From positions 17,525,646 through 17,589,645 of the forward strand of contig CM066919.1 of NCBI GenBank assembly GCA_033964015.1: 64,000 nt of DNA, in the 5' to 3' direction. The stretch comes from Scolanthus callimorphus. Taxonomy: Eukaryota > Cnidaria > Anthozoa > Actiniaria > Edwardsiidae. The position numbers and the translations under genes were made by a program. Under the pieces are notes generated by a model that searched no databases, had not been told where the DNA came from, and saw only the letters and a list, made by a program, of their open reading frames with translations. Positions 11,310 through 24,200 of this stretch are shown here, in pieces (positions within the stretch are counted from its first letter, which is position 1; every line of letters begins with the position of its first letter).

Positions 11310-12412
11310 TCAAATTTATTTCAGAATTAAATAAATTTAGTCTTTACAAATTTTGCAATTGCAGAGACTTTTTCAGGGCTGACAAGATAACCAAATATTG
11401 ATAACTTGATTAATGTATTGCTTGGCATGTGTGCCATGTCAGGATTAGCATGCTCTCAGCAATAACTTTCATGATTTGTTCAGGAAAATATTATTTTGGT
11501 GGAATAACATGCATTATAAGAACAATTTTGTCACCACTGAAACAAAATAATCCCAGCAAATTGAACACTGTGGGACACTTTGTCAAGGTGGGGACACCAA
11601 AAATATCTTTCCTAAAAGTGGAATAATTTTACTTTGTTATCTGTTCAGTGGGCATGATAGGCACTCATTACGGTATGCAATCATTATGTTTGTCGGGGGG
11701 AGAAACAAGTGAACTTTTTTCCCTATATTTTAAGATTCTCCGGCATGTAGTTCCCCAAAAATTAGCATTCCCCCCAACTCATCAGAGAAATAATTTTACT
11801 AGGATTCCAGGCAATTGTGGCTAAAAGTGGCCAAAAATCCAGTTACTGAAACACTTAGAAGCTCTTGGCTTGATTGCGGTTTGTTTGGAAGAACTATAAA
11901 ATATGCCATAACAACTAGTGAAAATTGAAGAAATAAAATTTCAAAGTTCATCACCTTGGAGTAACTACAGGGAAACTATGTCAACCATTCAATTCTATAA
12001 AAATCGTCAGCTGTATATTGTAAATAAACTGAAATTGACTTTCCTTGTTTGCCATCTAGATTTCATAATGGAAATAACATGAGTTACTATTGCATGCAGA
12101 CCCTACAAAAAGATTAAAGGGTGTTAAATCATTAAGCCACAAAGTCTAAAGTGTTCCAAATAATTGCATGGGTGGAGCAATTTTGGATGGCAGCAAGTTT
12201 CATGTTCACAAGATGCCCATAAAAGCATCTTATGGTACTCTAATTTTCACCTAATTGCACTTGAAATACTGAGAATGGAGGTTTCGGGGGAAAAAATTGA
12301 GAAAATAAGAATCAGACATAAAAGCAAAAGAATTTCAGTTTGAGGGGGCATGCTCCCCTGAGAAAATTTTGAAAAACTTGCAACAAGATACTCCTATTCT
12401 GTCTGTTTCATT

Positions 12413-12469
12413 TTCTTCATCTCTTTCTAAAATTCCATAGCCTATAGAATTTTAGAAAGAGATGAAGAA
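12413..12469. repeat. Perfect hairpin, 23-bp arms
   Basis: The arms ttcttcatctctttctaaaa-ttc and its exact inverse complement are separated by an 11-nt loop. Full identity suggests recent formation or constraint. There is no gene context. Confidence 0.8.
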
Positions 12470-13257
12470 CATAACAAGGGCTATTTGATGAGCCAACAAA
12501 AATATGGGTAAACGTGAGTGTCTTTCTGTGCACTCTGCTTAACTTTTTATTCCGGCCTTGAGCAAGGAAAATTTCTTGATAATTCACTTCAATTGACTGG
12601 GACAAACCGATCACTCACTCAGAATCCAAAACAAATTTAACCACATGTTAAAGGTTTTATCTTCAAGAGATAAAAGATAGCCGTTATCAGTGTCAATAGA
12701 ATAAGTAATTCTATAATTCAATGAAAGACCAAAACACAGTTGAAAGTTAGTTGATCATCTTTTGACTGTTCTAAATATACCAAGGAATCAAATCTCCTTT
12801 GGACTCGTCCATACACATTGAAAATCATGTAAACGGGTGCAAAACATTCTTAACCAAAGTGTCTTAGGCTTTAATTCGCCCATTTCACTGAGGAAAATAA
12901 GCTTACCGAATGTTTGTCCAACTGCAGCGAACAGTGAGTTTCCAATCCACACCGCAACCATCATGTCCGTAACTGGTGACAAACGTTTTTAGTTCCTGTG
13001 ACTTCAGCTTTCCTGACACTTTCGTATTCAGTAGAGAAGTAGAACATGTTTGTTTTAACAGAATTGCAGCCTGTAATTTTCCTCGTGTGTAGGAGCTTGT
13101 GTACAACTAGAGATCAACTTCACTATTAACTTTTGCCGCGTCGTGTCACGTGTAGTGGTCTGAACAATAGAAACTTGTTTCTATACTTATTTCCGCTTCC
13201 TGTAAAGTAAAGTGACTGTGATTTCCGGTGATCAAACAGAGATGAGATCCAACAACT

Positions 13258-13288
13258 TATTTTTGGGACCAGGGGCTCAAAAGTATAA
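13258..13288 (+). repeat. 31-bp direct repeat, copy 2 of 2
   Basis: Identical to 10750-10780 in the same orientation. The flanks of the two copies differ, so the match is confined to these 31 bases. Confidence 0.7.
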
Positions 13289-14027
13289 TGTCTTATTTTT
13301 ACTATACCGCGCATGGTTTCGACGCGTCGACGCGTACTCGTGAGGAGTTGTGTCGTTCAAGATGGTACGGAAACTTTGTTTTACAAAAATGATCATTGTT
13401 AGTCCCATCAGCTCGAGGAGAGCCGAAAATTTGTGTTTTATGGCTCACTGAAGGTCTGAACGAGACCGTTTCCTCCTCGACTATCGAGTATCTTGTATAG
13501 ATATGATGGTTACCTTCTTTCTGCTCTGATTTGCCCGGCTTTTTCCCGGTCGCTGCTTCTAGCTCTGGTGCTTCAGTTTTTGGCGTTTCTTTCTGCTTTT
13601 CTGATAATACGACCCATGTTTGTTTGTATTCGACGGCTTTCCTTCACGTTGTTTACCCTTTGTGGCATAATTATTTATAGCATGGTACTCCAGTTAGTTG
13701 TCTTTTCTTCTAGTCCTTGAAACTCCGACTGGGAGAGAATTTCAGGAGCAAGCCGGCAAATTTTCACGCACGTTAAATTTCAACAACCCCCCTTCCCTTG
13801 ACAACGCGACGTACCCTCCCCCTGTTAGCTGAGCATGCTTGACGTCACAATTGAGCTATTGTGACGTCAGCGATCACGGCCACGTTACACATCCGGGACT
13901 GCCAAGACGTCCAAAATTCGGATCGACCCCTAGCACTTTCCACAGGTTACCCAATACTACGAGTTGCTGTATTTACAGTTATCTGCCTTTATTTTGACGC
14001 TGTTTTCTTAGGTATGGTGCTCCGCTC

Positions 14028-14050
14028 TGCGGCGGCCTTCGGCCGCCGCA
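14028..14050. repeat. GC-rich perfect hairpin
   Basis: The arms tgcggcggcc and ggccgccgca surround a TTC loop. This is a very stable 10-bp stem in otherwise AT-rich DNA. It lies between gctccgct motifs, which recur in other repeats of this window. Confidence 0.7.
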
Positions 14051-15386
14051 AGGAGCTCCGCTATAATCAAAATGCCTCCCAATTAGCCTCAACAATCTCA
14101 GCATTCCAGGACTTTCCATGAGTTGTGCAATTCCTGAATATGTGACCACTAGACAAGGAGAGGTCGGAGAACATAATGGGCTGCATAAGATGGCACCAAT
14201 TGCCGTCACATAGCTTACAATCATGAGGGCTGTTTTACAGTATACGCCTCTGAGAGACAAGTCATTGCAATAGGAGCCATTCTCCTATTTTTACAATAGT
14301 GCAATGGGTTCTTAAATGTTCCCTAACAATAACAATTTTCAACTAAAGAAGTGGACAAAGCATCAATCTATCAGCATTTCAAGGACTCCTGATGCAATTT
14401 AAGGTAATTTAATCAAAACTCAAGCACTTTTTAAGTATAAACACTTGTGAAAAAAAATTGTTGAAATTCAAGTTAGAAACGTGTTCTGCATGTGTGATTT
14501 CAGAATTAGGCCATATCCCCCTCTGTGGAGGGTTGCTGAGAATTTACTCCCCCATTTACTCCCCACAGTTTTGATTGAAACATTACATGGCTTTTGAAAA
14601 TTCCCATACCACCCTCACGTTAGTCAGCATGTCTATATCTATCGGGGGATCCCTATGTTCTGAAATCACACATGGAAAACTGTTAGAAATTCCAGAAGCA
14701 AAAACAACAAATAAGAAAATGATTTCTTTAATATTCATCAGACAGAAGAAAAGTTATTTACTGTAATACAGCATAACTCAATAGAAAAAGCTACACCTCT
14801 ACAAATGCCTATTCAAATCTGTTTAAAGTACTAATTATTATACAACTATATACAGTCCACTCGTGCCTTGCAGACACCCAAGTATTACGGACGTTATAAC
14901 TCTCCCCCAACTGAACGAAATTTACTGAAAATGATGAGAATGCAGCTTTCCCATTTACAGCTTTCCGTAATTATTACAGACACCAAGGTACAGTCCTGAG
15001 TGTGTCTGCTTTAACCAGAGTTGACTGTAGTACAGGAGAGTATATACCTATGTAACAATAGCAAGAGTATAAAGATTTTTGCACAAAGCATTTTACATAG
15101 ATTATTATAGACATCACTCAGTAAAATATATCTAGAGATGAATATTTTATACAAATGTATAAAATGATGTATATAGAAAGAGTATAAATATTTGAAAATT
15201 GTGCAATATATATTTAATACAAAGATGTCACTGACTAAAGAATCGAGTGCAAGAAATTTATTACAAATGTAATAGAAAGATATATAGCAAGATTATGGAG
15301 ATATTTTTGTACAAAGCATTTGAGAATTGACTACATTTGTTTTACACCTTATGGCCTATCGCCAGGACAAAAGCCTAAGCATATAA

Positions 15387-15551
15387 TGTGTGGTTCCAGA
15401 AAATGCCTACGGAAGGGCATTGGAAATTCCAGATGGGGAGGGGGGTCAATTACGATCTTTCCATATAAATACCGTATTTTTCTTTATTCCACTTTTGAAC
15501 ACCCTTCCGTGTGTGTGTTGGGGGGCAGGGGATATTTTCTGGAACCACACA
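15387..15551. mobile_element. G-run MITE family, copy 3
   Basis: The ends are tgtgtggttccagaaaat and attttctggaaccacaca. The interior has cggaagggcattggaaattc, aatta-gatcttt, the family word accgtatttttctt and a gtgtgtgttgggggg stretch. It is about 40 bp shorter than copy 1. The tetranucleotide aatg abuts both ends here, as in copy 1. Confidence 0.8.
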
Positions 15552-16111
15552 ATGCTTATATCGGATCTTACTTTTGAATATCGGATCTTACCTTTGAGTT
15601 TTTCTTTAATTTGTCATCAATGAAGTATCTAATAAAAACGAGGGCCCTGTTAAGGGTAGTATAAGCTAACCTATCTAGTTGTGTATTTTAATTTCTCTGT
15701 CTCAAAATAGAGACTTAGGCCTTGGGCATACGTTGAATTAGGGTCGCTGATTACAGTTTTTTCAAAAGACACTGACTCATTACACTTTCAAATAACAAAT
15801 TTATCCATTGTTTTAAATGCATTCGACGCGACTACGACATATGCCCTAGGCCTTACTCTTATTAGAGAAATCTCAGAATGAGTATCTAGCTATTGATTTT
15901 TTGCTGATATCTACCCCTAATAAATCATTGGCAAATAACAGTGGGAACAAGAAGTACCATAGCATATATTGTAGGCAAAGCACAATCTTTTATTTGAACC
16001 ATTTTTACGAGGTACACAGACACAGATCCCGAATAGAAAGTTAACTGGTTTCAGGAATTGAAATGAGACTGTAATTTTGCAAAATCATGCACACATTTTT
16101 TTTCAGTGAAT

Positions 16112-17996
16112 GTTAAATCTGGAAATTAGAACTGACAACTCTGCTATTACTATTGCCTTTGATGGTTTAAATGACCAACCGCGGGTTCCCTCCTTTTGGA
16201 AGTTTAATTCGAGTCTACTAGAAGACGACGTGTATGTAAATCTTATGAAAGTAAATTTTGGCAAGTGGAAAGAGGATTTTTACACTAGTGAAGATCCTCG
16301 AGCTGCATGGGACTGGATGAAATATCTTATACGTAAAGAAACAATTGTTTATAGTAAGAGGCGGGCACGTAAAAAAAAGGGAGAAATTACAACTACTAGA
16401 GAAAAAGCTTGAACAATGCGAGGAGGATCTTGCGTCCTCACCCTCTACAGAAAATTCCGATAAATTAGACGAGGTTAAGACAGAGTATGAGAAGGAGTAC
16501 GATTATATAACGAGAGGATTGATCGTGCGTTCGCGTGCGCAATGGATGATGGAGGGAGAAAAAAAATTCTAAGTTCTTTTTAAATTTGGAAAAATCTAGG
16601 AAAAATAAAACGTGTCTAAGGAAAATTTTAAAAGAAGATGAAACTGAATGTACCGATCCAAAATCAATTCTAGACGAAATCCATGTTTTTTACTCGCGTC
16701 TATATGAGGATAAATCACACAAGTTAAAGAGCCCTTCTCGAAACTGTCCATTTACGCATTATGACAAAATCCCCAGACTTTCACTGCAAATGCGTGAGGC
16801 GTGCGAAGGAGAGATTAACATGACCGAATGTCTTAATGCCATATCCCTGTTTTAGAACAATAAAACACCAGGGAACGACGGCCTAAACATCGAATTCTAT
16901 AGGGCGTTCTGGTCCGATATTGGATCTACACTGGTTAAGACCCTGAATTTTGCATACCAACATGGGGAACTTTCCACAGTGCAGAAACAGGCGCTTATCA
17001 AACTGCTTGAAAAGAAAGGAAAAGATAGGAGATGCATTTCGAATTGGAGACCTATTTCTTTACTCAACGTTGACGTTAAAATCGCATCAAAATGCATTGC
17101 CCAGAGGTTGGAGAAGGTGTTGCCATGCATCATCTACAGTGATCAAAGCGCTTTTGTAAAAGGTAGAACGATATTTGATTCAGTTCGTACCGTGGATGAC
17201 GTCATTGAGTTTATGAAGTATGGGGACCGAGAAGGTATACTCGGGGCTTATGACTTTGAGAAAGCTTTCGATTCTCTTGATCGGATTTTTCTGTTGCGGA
17301 CCTTAGAGTCTTTCGGGTTCGGCGAATCATTTATAAGATGGATTCAGATGTTCTACAAAAATACGAATAGCTGCGTTTTGAATAATGGTTTTGCCTCACC
17401 TTTTTTCTCTGTGGAGAGGGGCGTTCGCCAAGGTGACCGCCTCTCGCCCTATCTGTTCATTATGGCCATCGAGTTGTTAGCTATTTGTATAAGAAATAAT
17501 CCGGCCATCAAAGGCATTCGAGTAGGTGAATACGAGATAAAACTTGTACTCTTTGCTGACGATCTGACGATATTTGTTGAAAATAAGGATTCCTATTTTG
17601 AAGTTTTGAAAATGCTGAAAATGTTCGGATCCTTCTCAGGTCTGAAGGTCAATAGCGATAAAACAGAAATTCTCTTATTGGGGAAAATGAAAATAACCCC
17701 GGATGATCTCAGGGTAAAAACGCATATGTAAAACAGTTAAAATTCTTGGGTTTTCTTTACAAATAATGCCTATTTGTTTCACAAGGAAAACTTTAAGGCA
17801 ATAGAAAAATTCATAAAAGAGTACCTCAAATCCTGGAATTGGCGTTCGCTAACTCTTATTGGAAGAATCCAGATACTAAAATCTTTAATTGTGCCAAAAT
17901 TACTCTACCGAATGTCACTAGTGTACTGCAATAAGCAATTTATGAAAAAATTAATGCCCTTCTGTACAGTTTTCTTTGGAAAGGACGCAGAGACAA
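16112..17996 (+). pseudogene. L1-like LINE ORF2, 5' part (endonuclease end, RT)
   Basis: This non-LTR retrotransposon ORF2 is truncated at its 5' end. It opens with the end of the endonuclease domain and linker (DNSAITIAFDG, PSFWKFNSSLL), then SRAQWMMEGEK and NWRPISLLN. The RT follows at 16979-17731: KGRTIFDSV, AYDFEKAFDSLD with the first catalytic Asp, RGVRQGDRLSP, and the FADDL active-site box. The layout fits the L1/Tx1 group. Frames are broken near 16400, 16570, 16855 and 17730. The ORF is cut at 17997 by the Penelope-like insertion and resumes at 24517. Confidence 0.85.
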
Positions 17997-20900
17997 AGCT
18001 ATGAATGAAACTTTAATAATCGGTAAAAAATATCACTGAGAAGATGGTGTGGACTTTGCAACATTATTATAAACCTGGTTACTGAATTCTATTGCAAGGC
18101 CCCCGTAAAAAAAGTGCGCGCAATGCGTAGCACGCCTTCTCAGTAGATAAGCCACCGGTCCTAGTAATAGACCAACTGCTAACCTAAAACCGATTTTGGG
18201 TTGTTACGCTGCATTTTTTATCAAGTGTTATATATCCTTATGATAAGTTTTACTTATTTCACCTATAATAACACATATATAACCACAGCGAATGATACAT
18301 TAGCTTCTATAAATCTATATGATTTATTCACAACACACTCCTCTTGGAGCTCAAACAGAATTTTCGCACATAACAATTTTGCGAAAGAAAGCTGTGCCCT
18401 TTGTTTTCAGCAAACAATAGGCCCGAGAGCCCACAATAGAGAGACGCGGATCAAGTTACCGCCAAAAGCGGATCAAGATGCCGCCCCCTTTGTTACGTTG
18501 TGAATAGGCTAATGATATCTTATCCAACCAATCAGGAGAGAGTCTGAAATCCTACTTAAGCAGCAACATTTACAGAGGCCATCAGAGCAATCTAAGCGAC
18601 TGAAGAAGGACGCCTATCCAGCATCCGAAACTAGTCTCGCAAACTTAAAAGCTCAACCTGATACGCATAGACAGTTCTTTTAGAACTACAGACTATGGCT
18701 TCCAACCTTGATGTCTCTGATCATCACTGGACTCCGCCTTAGCAGAAATGTCATGCAGCCCACCTCTGATCTCACCGATCAAGGACACGCCAGCAAAGCG
18801 AAAGCGATCTGATACCGATGAGGCCGACCTAGCGCCGCCCTCACAGCCCCCGCCAAAGCGCCACAGTGCCAATCCACAAGGGGTGCCGAAACATGCCAGA
18901 AACCGCCTGTCAGCCTTGCAGACAAGACGTGCCCGGACCAAGAAGTCCATAGCCAATCTGAGAGAGTTCATATCCAAGAAGACCTGCCCAATTGGTCTCC
19001 AGTACAATCCGAACCCTCACGTCAGAACGAGCGAAGACCTCCTGGCCAAAGTTCGTGAGATACGCGCCAAAGCCCAATCTGACCTTCTAAACCTTATGGT
19101 CCAGCAGCAAGAGAGCAATCTAAAAGCGGATGAAAAGGCCATTGCTGTCCTTGAGTCCCAGATTCCCACCAAAGCTGACCACCGCCCGTACAAAGCGCCA
19201 AAGAAGGTCCGCACGAAGCCAGCGCACAAGAAACTGGCCGATACAGAGGCCGAGTTAAGGACTATGAAGAAGCAATTCTCTGAATTACAGAATCTTGTAA
19301 AATCACTGACTGTCCTTAATAAACAAAGAGATTCATCTTACAACCGTATCAGTTTCACTTCTCATGCACGCTCCTATCAAGCGCGCACCCCTCATAGAAA
19401 CTGCAAACGATCCGCCCGCCGCCAAAAACTACTCCTGAACGATAGAGCCACAAACGAGGAATTTATATACAATGCCTCTAAACGTACGCTCTCGAACAGC
19501 GAAGTTAGCTTATTAGCAAAAGGGTTGAAATTTATTCCAACTCCTAAAGCGGGAAACGTGACTGCTCTCATACGTTCTTTATTAAAGGACTTTGATGCCT
19601 TCGCACGTCGTATGCGCCTGCGCTATATGTTCGCAGATACTCCGAAGAAACCGCTACATAAATTCTACGTGAAATCTGACTGGAAACCGCCAGCTCAGCC
19701 TTCTGTAGCACTCGAGCAGTATCTTGACGACACGCGCACGGATTAGCAACTTAACCGTCTGTCGCTTCGAGGATAATTTAGTCCCACAAGAACGACAAGC
19801 ACTTCTAACGCTAAAACACGATAAAGGTATCGTCTTAAAGAAGCAGACAAAGGAACTACTACAGTCATCATGGATACCAACTCTAAAATCGAAGAGGCAG
19901 AATCACAGCTCCTAGATGAGCAATTCTATCGACCTCTCGAGATCCCTATGGTATCTGAAACGTCTGTCAAAGTGAGAAGAATGGTTAACAAACTATTCCA
20001 AAACAAACACATTGACAAAATGACTTTTAAGTGGTTAAACGAAGGATTTACCAATCTCCGCATACCAGAATTCTACACGCTCACTAAAATACACAAAAAA
20101 ATACCAGTGGGCAGACCAATTATATCTGGCAGCGGAGGACCAACCGAACGAATCTCTAGCTTTGTTGACTCTCTCTTGCAACCTATAGCAAAATCGAAAG
20201 AGTCTTACATAAAGGACACCACTGATTTTATAAACTTCATAGAGAAAACGCACATTCGGACACCGCCCTATTGGCTAGTCTTGATGTTAGTTCTCTTTAC
20301 ACCAATATACCCCAGATAGAGGGTATTAACATAGTTTGCCAAAACTATGAAGAGTTTTACGCAACAAGCATACCTATTCCCACTGAGGATCTTAGGGAAC
20401 TTATGGATCTTATCCTAGGCGAGAACTCTTTTCTTTAATGGCAAACATTACTTACAAATACACGGTGTAGCAATGGGAACAAAAAATGGCTGTGGCCTTT
20501 GCGAACATTTTATGTCGCATATCGAAACACAGCTCCTCGCATCTAGCCCTTATAAACCACATGTCTGGAAACGCTTTATTGATGATGTCTTTTCGTTGTG
20601 GCTAATTAGCGAAAGCGAAGTTAGTGACTTTGTGAAATTCGCAAATTCATTCACAACACAATCAAATTCACTTGTGAATTATCATCAGAGCGGGTCGTTT
20701 TTCTCGACACTGAAATTTACAAAGGTTCTAGATTTAACGCTTCCAATATACTTGATATCACCACTCATTTCAAGCCCACTGAAAAGTTCCAGTACACTCA
20801 TTTCTCATCTTGTCATCCTTTCAATGTAAGAAAGGTTTTGTCAAAGGAGAGGCCTTACGACTACTGCGAACGAACTCAGACGAGAAAAACTTCAAAGATA

Positions 20901-21211
20901 AGTTACATCATTTCAAAACACGCCTCGCTGCTAGGGGCTATCCCGAACATTTTGTAACCCCTATCTTGTCAGAAGTAAAATTCTCGCAGAGACTCAAAAC
21001 GCTTGAACCAAAACAACAGATATCAAAGGAAATACTGCCGTTTGTCACTAAGTACAACCCGACAGTACCAAATCTTAAAAGAGTCCTTATGAAACACTGG
21101 CATATTATAAAAGGGCAACCTAGACTCGCCAACATCTTTAAAGATGAGCCGTTTGTTTCGTTCAGTAAAGGGAAATCTCTCAAGGACACTTTAGTCCGCG
21201 CCAAGATTCCC
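17997..21211 (+). mobile_element. Penelope-like element, tandem unit 1
   Basis: This is the first of two head-to-tail units of ~3.2 kb (starts 17997 and 21212; a third, 84-nt start at 24433). Each unit has an 84-nt leader block beginning agctatgaatgaaac, ~620 nt of non-coding sequence with a candidate hammerhead motif, then a Penelope-type RT ORF. PLEs are known to lie as partial head-to-tail tandems with pseudo-LTRs, which fits. The host site is the LINE ORF2. The two units are near-identical except mostly for single-base indels. Confidence 0.85.
18596..18640 (+). ncRNA. Candidate hammerhead ribozyme (PLE unit 1)
   Basis: The conserved core is present in order: stem I strand gcga (18596), ctgaaga (18600-18606), a stem II of ggacgc...gcatcc with one C-A mismatch and a 7-nt loop, gaa (18627-18629), a minimal self-complementary stem III actagt, the cleavage C at 18636, and stem I partner tcgc. 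The predicted cut is 58 nt upstream of the ORF start. Hammerheads are established in Penelope-like elements, usually with very short stem III. One A between ctgaaga and stem II is atypical. Not folded computationally. Confidence 0.7.
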
Positions 21212-21223
21212 AGCTATGAATGA
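18695..21223 (+). pseudogene. Penelope-like RT ORF, unit 1, frameshifted
   Basis: It starts at ATG 18695 (MASNLDVSD) and has a basic N-terminal region. The Penelope RT motifs follow: LTKIHKKIPVGRPIISG, SSFVDSLLQP, SLYTNIP, GTKNGCG/MAVAFAN and KRFIDDVFSLW with the catalytic DD. Then come the post-RT HFSSCHP and KDTLVRAKIP, ending SYE-stop at 21223. At least eight single-base indels relative to unit 2 break the frame (for example at 18719, 19110, 19741 and 20437). The GIY-YIG nuclease that follows RT in canonical Penelope proteins is absent. Confidence 0.85.
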
Positions 21224-24200
21224 AACTTTAATAATCGGTAAAAAATATCACTGAGAAGATGGTGTGGACTTTGCAACATTATTATAAACCTTGGTTACTG
21301 AATTCTATTGCAAGGCCCCCGTAAAAAAAGTGCGCGCAATGCGTAGCACGCCTTCTCAGTAGATAAGCCACCGGTCCTAGTAATAGACCAACTGCTAACC
21401 TAAAACCGATTTTGGGTTGTTACGCTGCATTTTTTATCAAGTGTTATATATCCTTATGATAAGTTTACTTATCTCACCTATAATAACACATATATAACCA
21501 CAGCGAATGATACATTAGCTTCTATAAATCTATATGATTTATTCACAACACACTCCTCTTGGAGCTCAAACAGAATTTTCGCACATAACAATTTTGCGAA
21601 AGAAAGCTGTGCCCTTTGTTTTCAGCAAACAATAGGCCCGAGAGCCCACAATAGAGAGACGCGGATCAAGTTACCGCCAAAAGCGGATCAAGATGCCGCC
21701 CCTTTGTTACGTTGTGAATAGGCTAATTGATATCTTATCCAACCAATCAGGAGAGAGTCTGAAATCCTACTTAAGCAGCAACATTTACAGAGGCCATCAG
21801 AGCAATCTAAGCGACTGAAGAAGGACGCCTATCCAGCATCCGAAACTAGTCTCGCAAACTTAAAAGCTCAACCTGATACGCATAGACAGTTCTTTTAGAA
21901 CTACAGACTATGGCTTCCAACCTTGATGTCTCTGACTCATCACTGGACTCCGCCTTAGCAGAAATGTCATGCAGCCCACCTCTGATCTCACCGATCAAGG
22001 ACACGCCAGCAAAGCGAAAGCGATCTGATACCGATGAGGCCGACCTAGCGCCGCCCTCACAGCCCCCGCCAAAGCGCCACAGTGCCAATCCACAAGGGGT
22101 GCCGAAACATGCCAGCAACCGCCTGTCAGCCTTGCAGACAAGACGTGCCCGGACCAAGAAGTCCATAGCCAATCTGAGAGAGTTCATATCCAAGAAGACC
22201 TGCCCAATTGGTCTCCAGTACAATCCGAACCCTCACGTCAGAACGAGCGAAGACCTCCTGGCCAAAGTTCGTGAGATACGCGCCAAAGCCCAATCTGACC
22301 TTCTAAACCTTATGGTCCAGCAGCAAGGAGAGCAATCTAAAAGCGGATGAAAAGGCCATTGCTGTCCTTGAGTCCCAGATTCCCACCAAAGCTGACCACC
22401 GCCCGTACAAAGCGCCAAAGAAGGTCCGCACGAAGCCAGCGCACAAGAAACTGGCCGATACAGAGGCCGAGTTAAGGACTATGAAGAAGCAATTCTCTGA
22501 ATTACAGAATCTTGTAAAATCACTGACTGTCCTTAATAAACAAAGAGATTCATCTTACAACCGTATCAGTTTCACTTCTCATGCACGCTCCTATCAAGCG
22601 CGCACCCCTCATAGAAACTGCAAACGATCCGCCCGCCGCCAAAAACTACTCCTGAACGATAGAGCCACAAACGAGGAATTTATACAATGCCTCTAAACGT
22701 ACGCTCTCGAACAGCGAAGTTAGCTTATTAGCAAAAGGGTTGAAATTTATTCCAACTCCTAAAGCGGGAAACGTGACTGCTCTCATACGTTCTTTATTAA
22801 AGGACTTTGATGCCTTCGCACGTCGTATGCGCCTGCGCTATATGTTCGCAGATACTCCGAAGAAACCGCTACATAAATTCTACGTGAAATCTGACTGGAA
22901 ACCGCCAGCTCAGCCTTCTGTAGCACTCGAGCAGTATCTTGACGACACGCGCACGGATTTAGCAAACTTAACCGTCTGTCGCTTCGAGGATAATTTAGTC
23001 CCACAAGAACGACAAGCACTTCTAACGCTAAAACACGATAAAGGTATCGTCTTAAAGAAAGCAGACAAAGGAACTACTACAGTCATCATGGATACCAACT
23101 CTAAAATCGAAGAGGCAGAATCACAGCTCCTAGATGAGCAATTCTATCGACCTCTCGAGATCCCTATGGTATCTGAAACGTCTGTCAAAGTGAGAAGAAT
23201 GGTTAACAAACTATTCCAAAACAAACACATTGACAAAATGACTTTTAAGTGGTTAAACGAAGGATTTACCAATCTCCGCATACCAGAATTCTACACGCTC
23301 ACTAAAATACACAAAAAAATACCAGTGGGCAGACCAATTATATCTGGCAGCGGAGGACCAACCGAACGAATCTCTAGCTTTGTTGACTCTCTCTTGCAAC
23401 CTATAGCAAAATCGAAAGAGTCTACATAAAGGACACCACTGATTTTATAAACTTCATAGAGAAAACGCACATTCCGGACACCGCCCTATTGGCTAGTCTT
23501 GATGTTAGTTCTCTTTACACCAATATACCCCAGATAGAGGGTATTAACATAGTTTGCCAAAACTATGAAGAGTTTTACGCAACAAGCATACCTATTCCCA
23601 CTGAGGATCTTAGGGAACTTATGGATCTTATCCTAGGCGAGAACTCTTTTCTTTTAATGGCAAACATTACTTACAAATACACGGTGTAGCAATGGGAACA
23701 AAAATGGCTGTGGCCTTTGCGAACATTTTTATGTCGCATATCGAAACACAGCTCCTCGCATCTAGCCCTTATAAACCACATGTCTGGAAACGCTTTATTG
23801 ATGATGTCTTTTCGTTGTGGCTAATTAGCGAAAGCGAAGTTAGTGACTTTGTGAAATTCGCAAATTCATTCCACAACACAATCAAATTCACTTGTGAATT
23901 ATCATCAGAGCGGGTCGTTTTTCTCGACACTGAAATTTACAAAGGTTCTAGATTTAACGCTTCCAATATACTTGATATCACCACTCATTTCAAGCCCACT
24001 GAAAAGTTCCAGTACACTCATTTCTCATCTTGTCATCCTTTCAATTGTAAGAAAGGTTTTGTCAAAGGAGAGGCCTTACGACTACTGCGAACGAACTCAG
24101 ACGAGAAAAACTTCAAAGATAAGTTACATCATTTCAAAACACGCCTCGCTGCTAGGGGCTATCCCGAACATTTTGTAACCCCTATCTTGTCAGAAGTAAA

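Larger units (their letters stand above)
11310..15386. other. No supported gene; scattered hairpins
   Basis: This 4 kb of AT-rich DNA includes a 57-nt hairpin (12413-12469), a 14-nt palindrome acgcgtcgacgcgt at 13322-13335, the second 31-bp direct repeat (13258-13288) and a GC hairpin (14028-14050). Short open frames at 12417-13314 (minus) and 13493-14121 (plus) have no recognisable domains. An expressed exon cannot be excluded. Confidence 0.35.

Noticed and set aside
11083..11401. Three overlapping frames encoding poly-Pro or poly-Gly proteins
   Set aside because: They are translations of the C/G homopolymers of a MITE on both strands.
13322..13335. Palindrome acgcgtcgacgcgt as a regulatory or cloning-derived site
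   Set aside because: It is a single 14-nt palindrome in CpG-rich local sequence, with no vector-like flanks or gene context.
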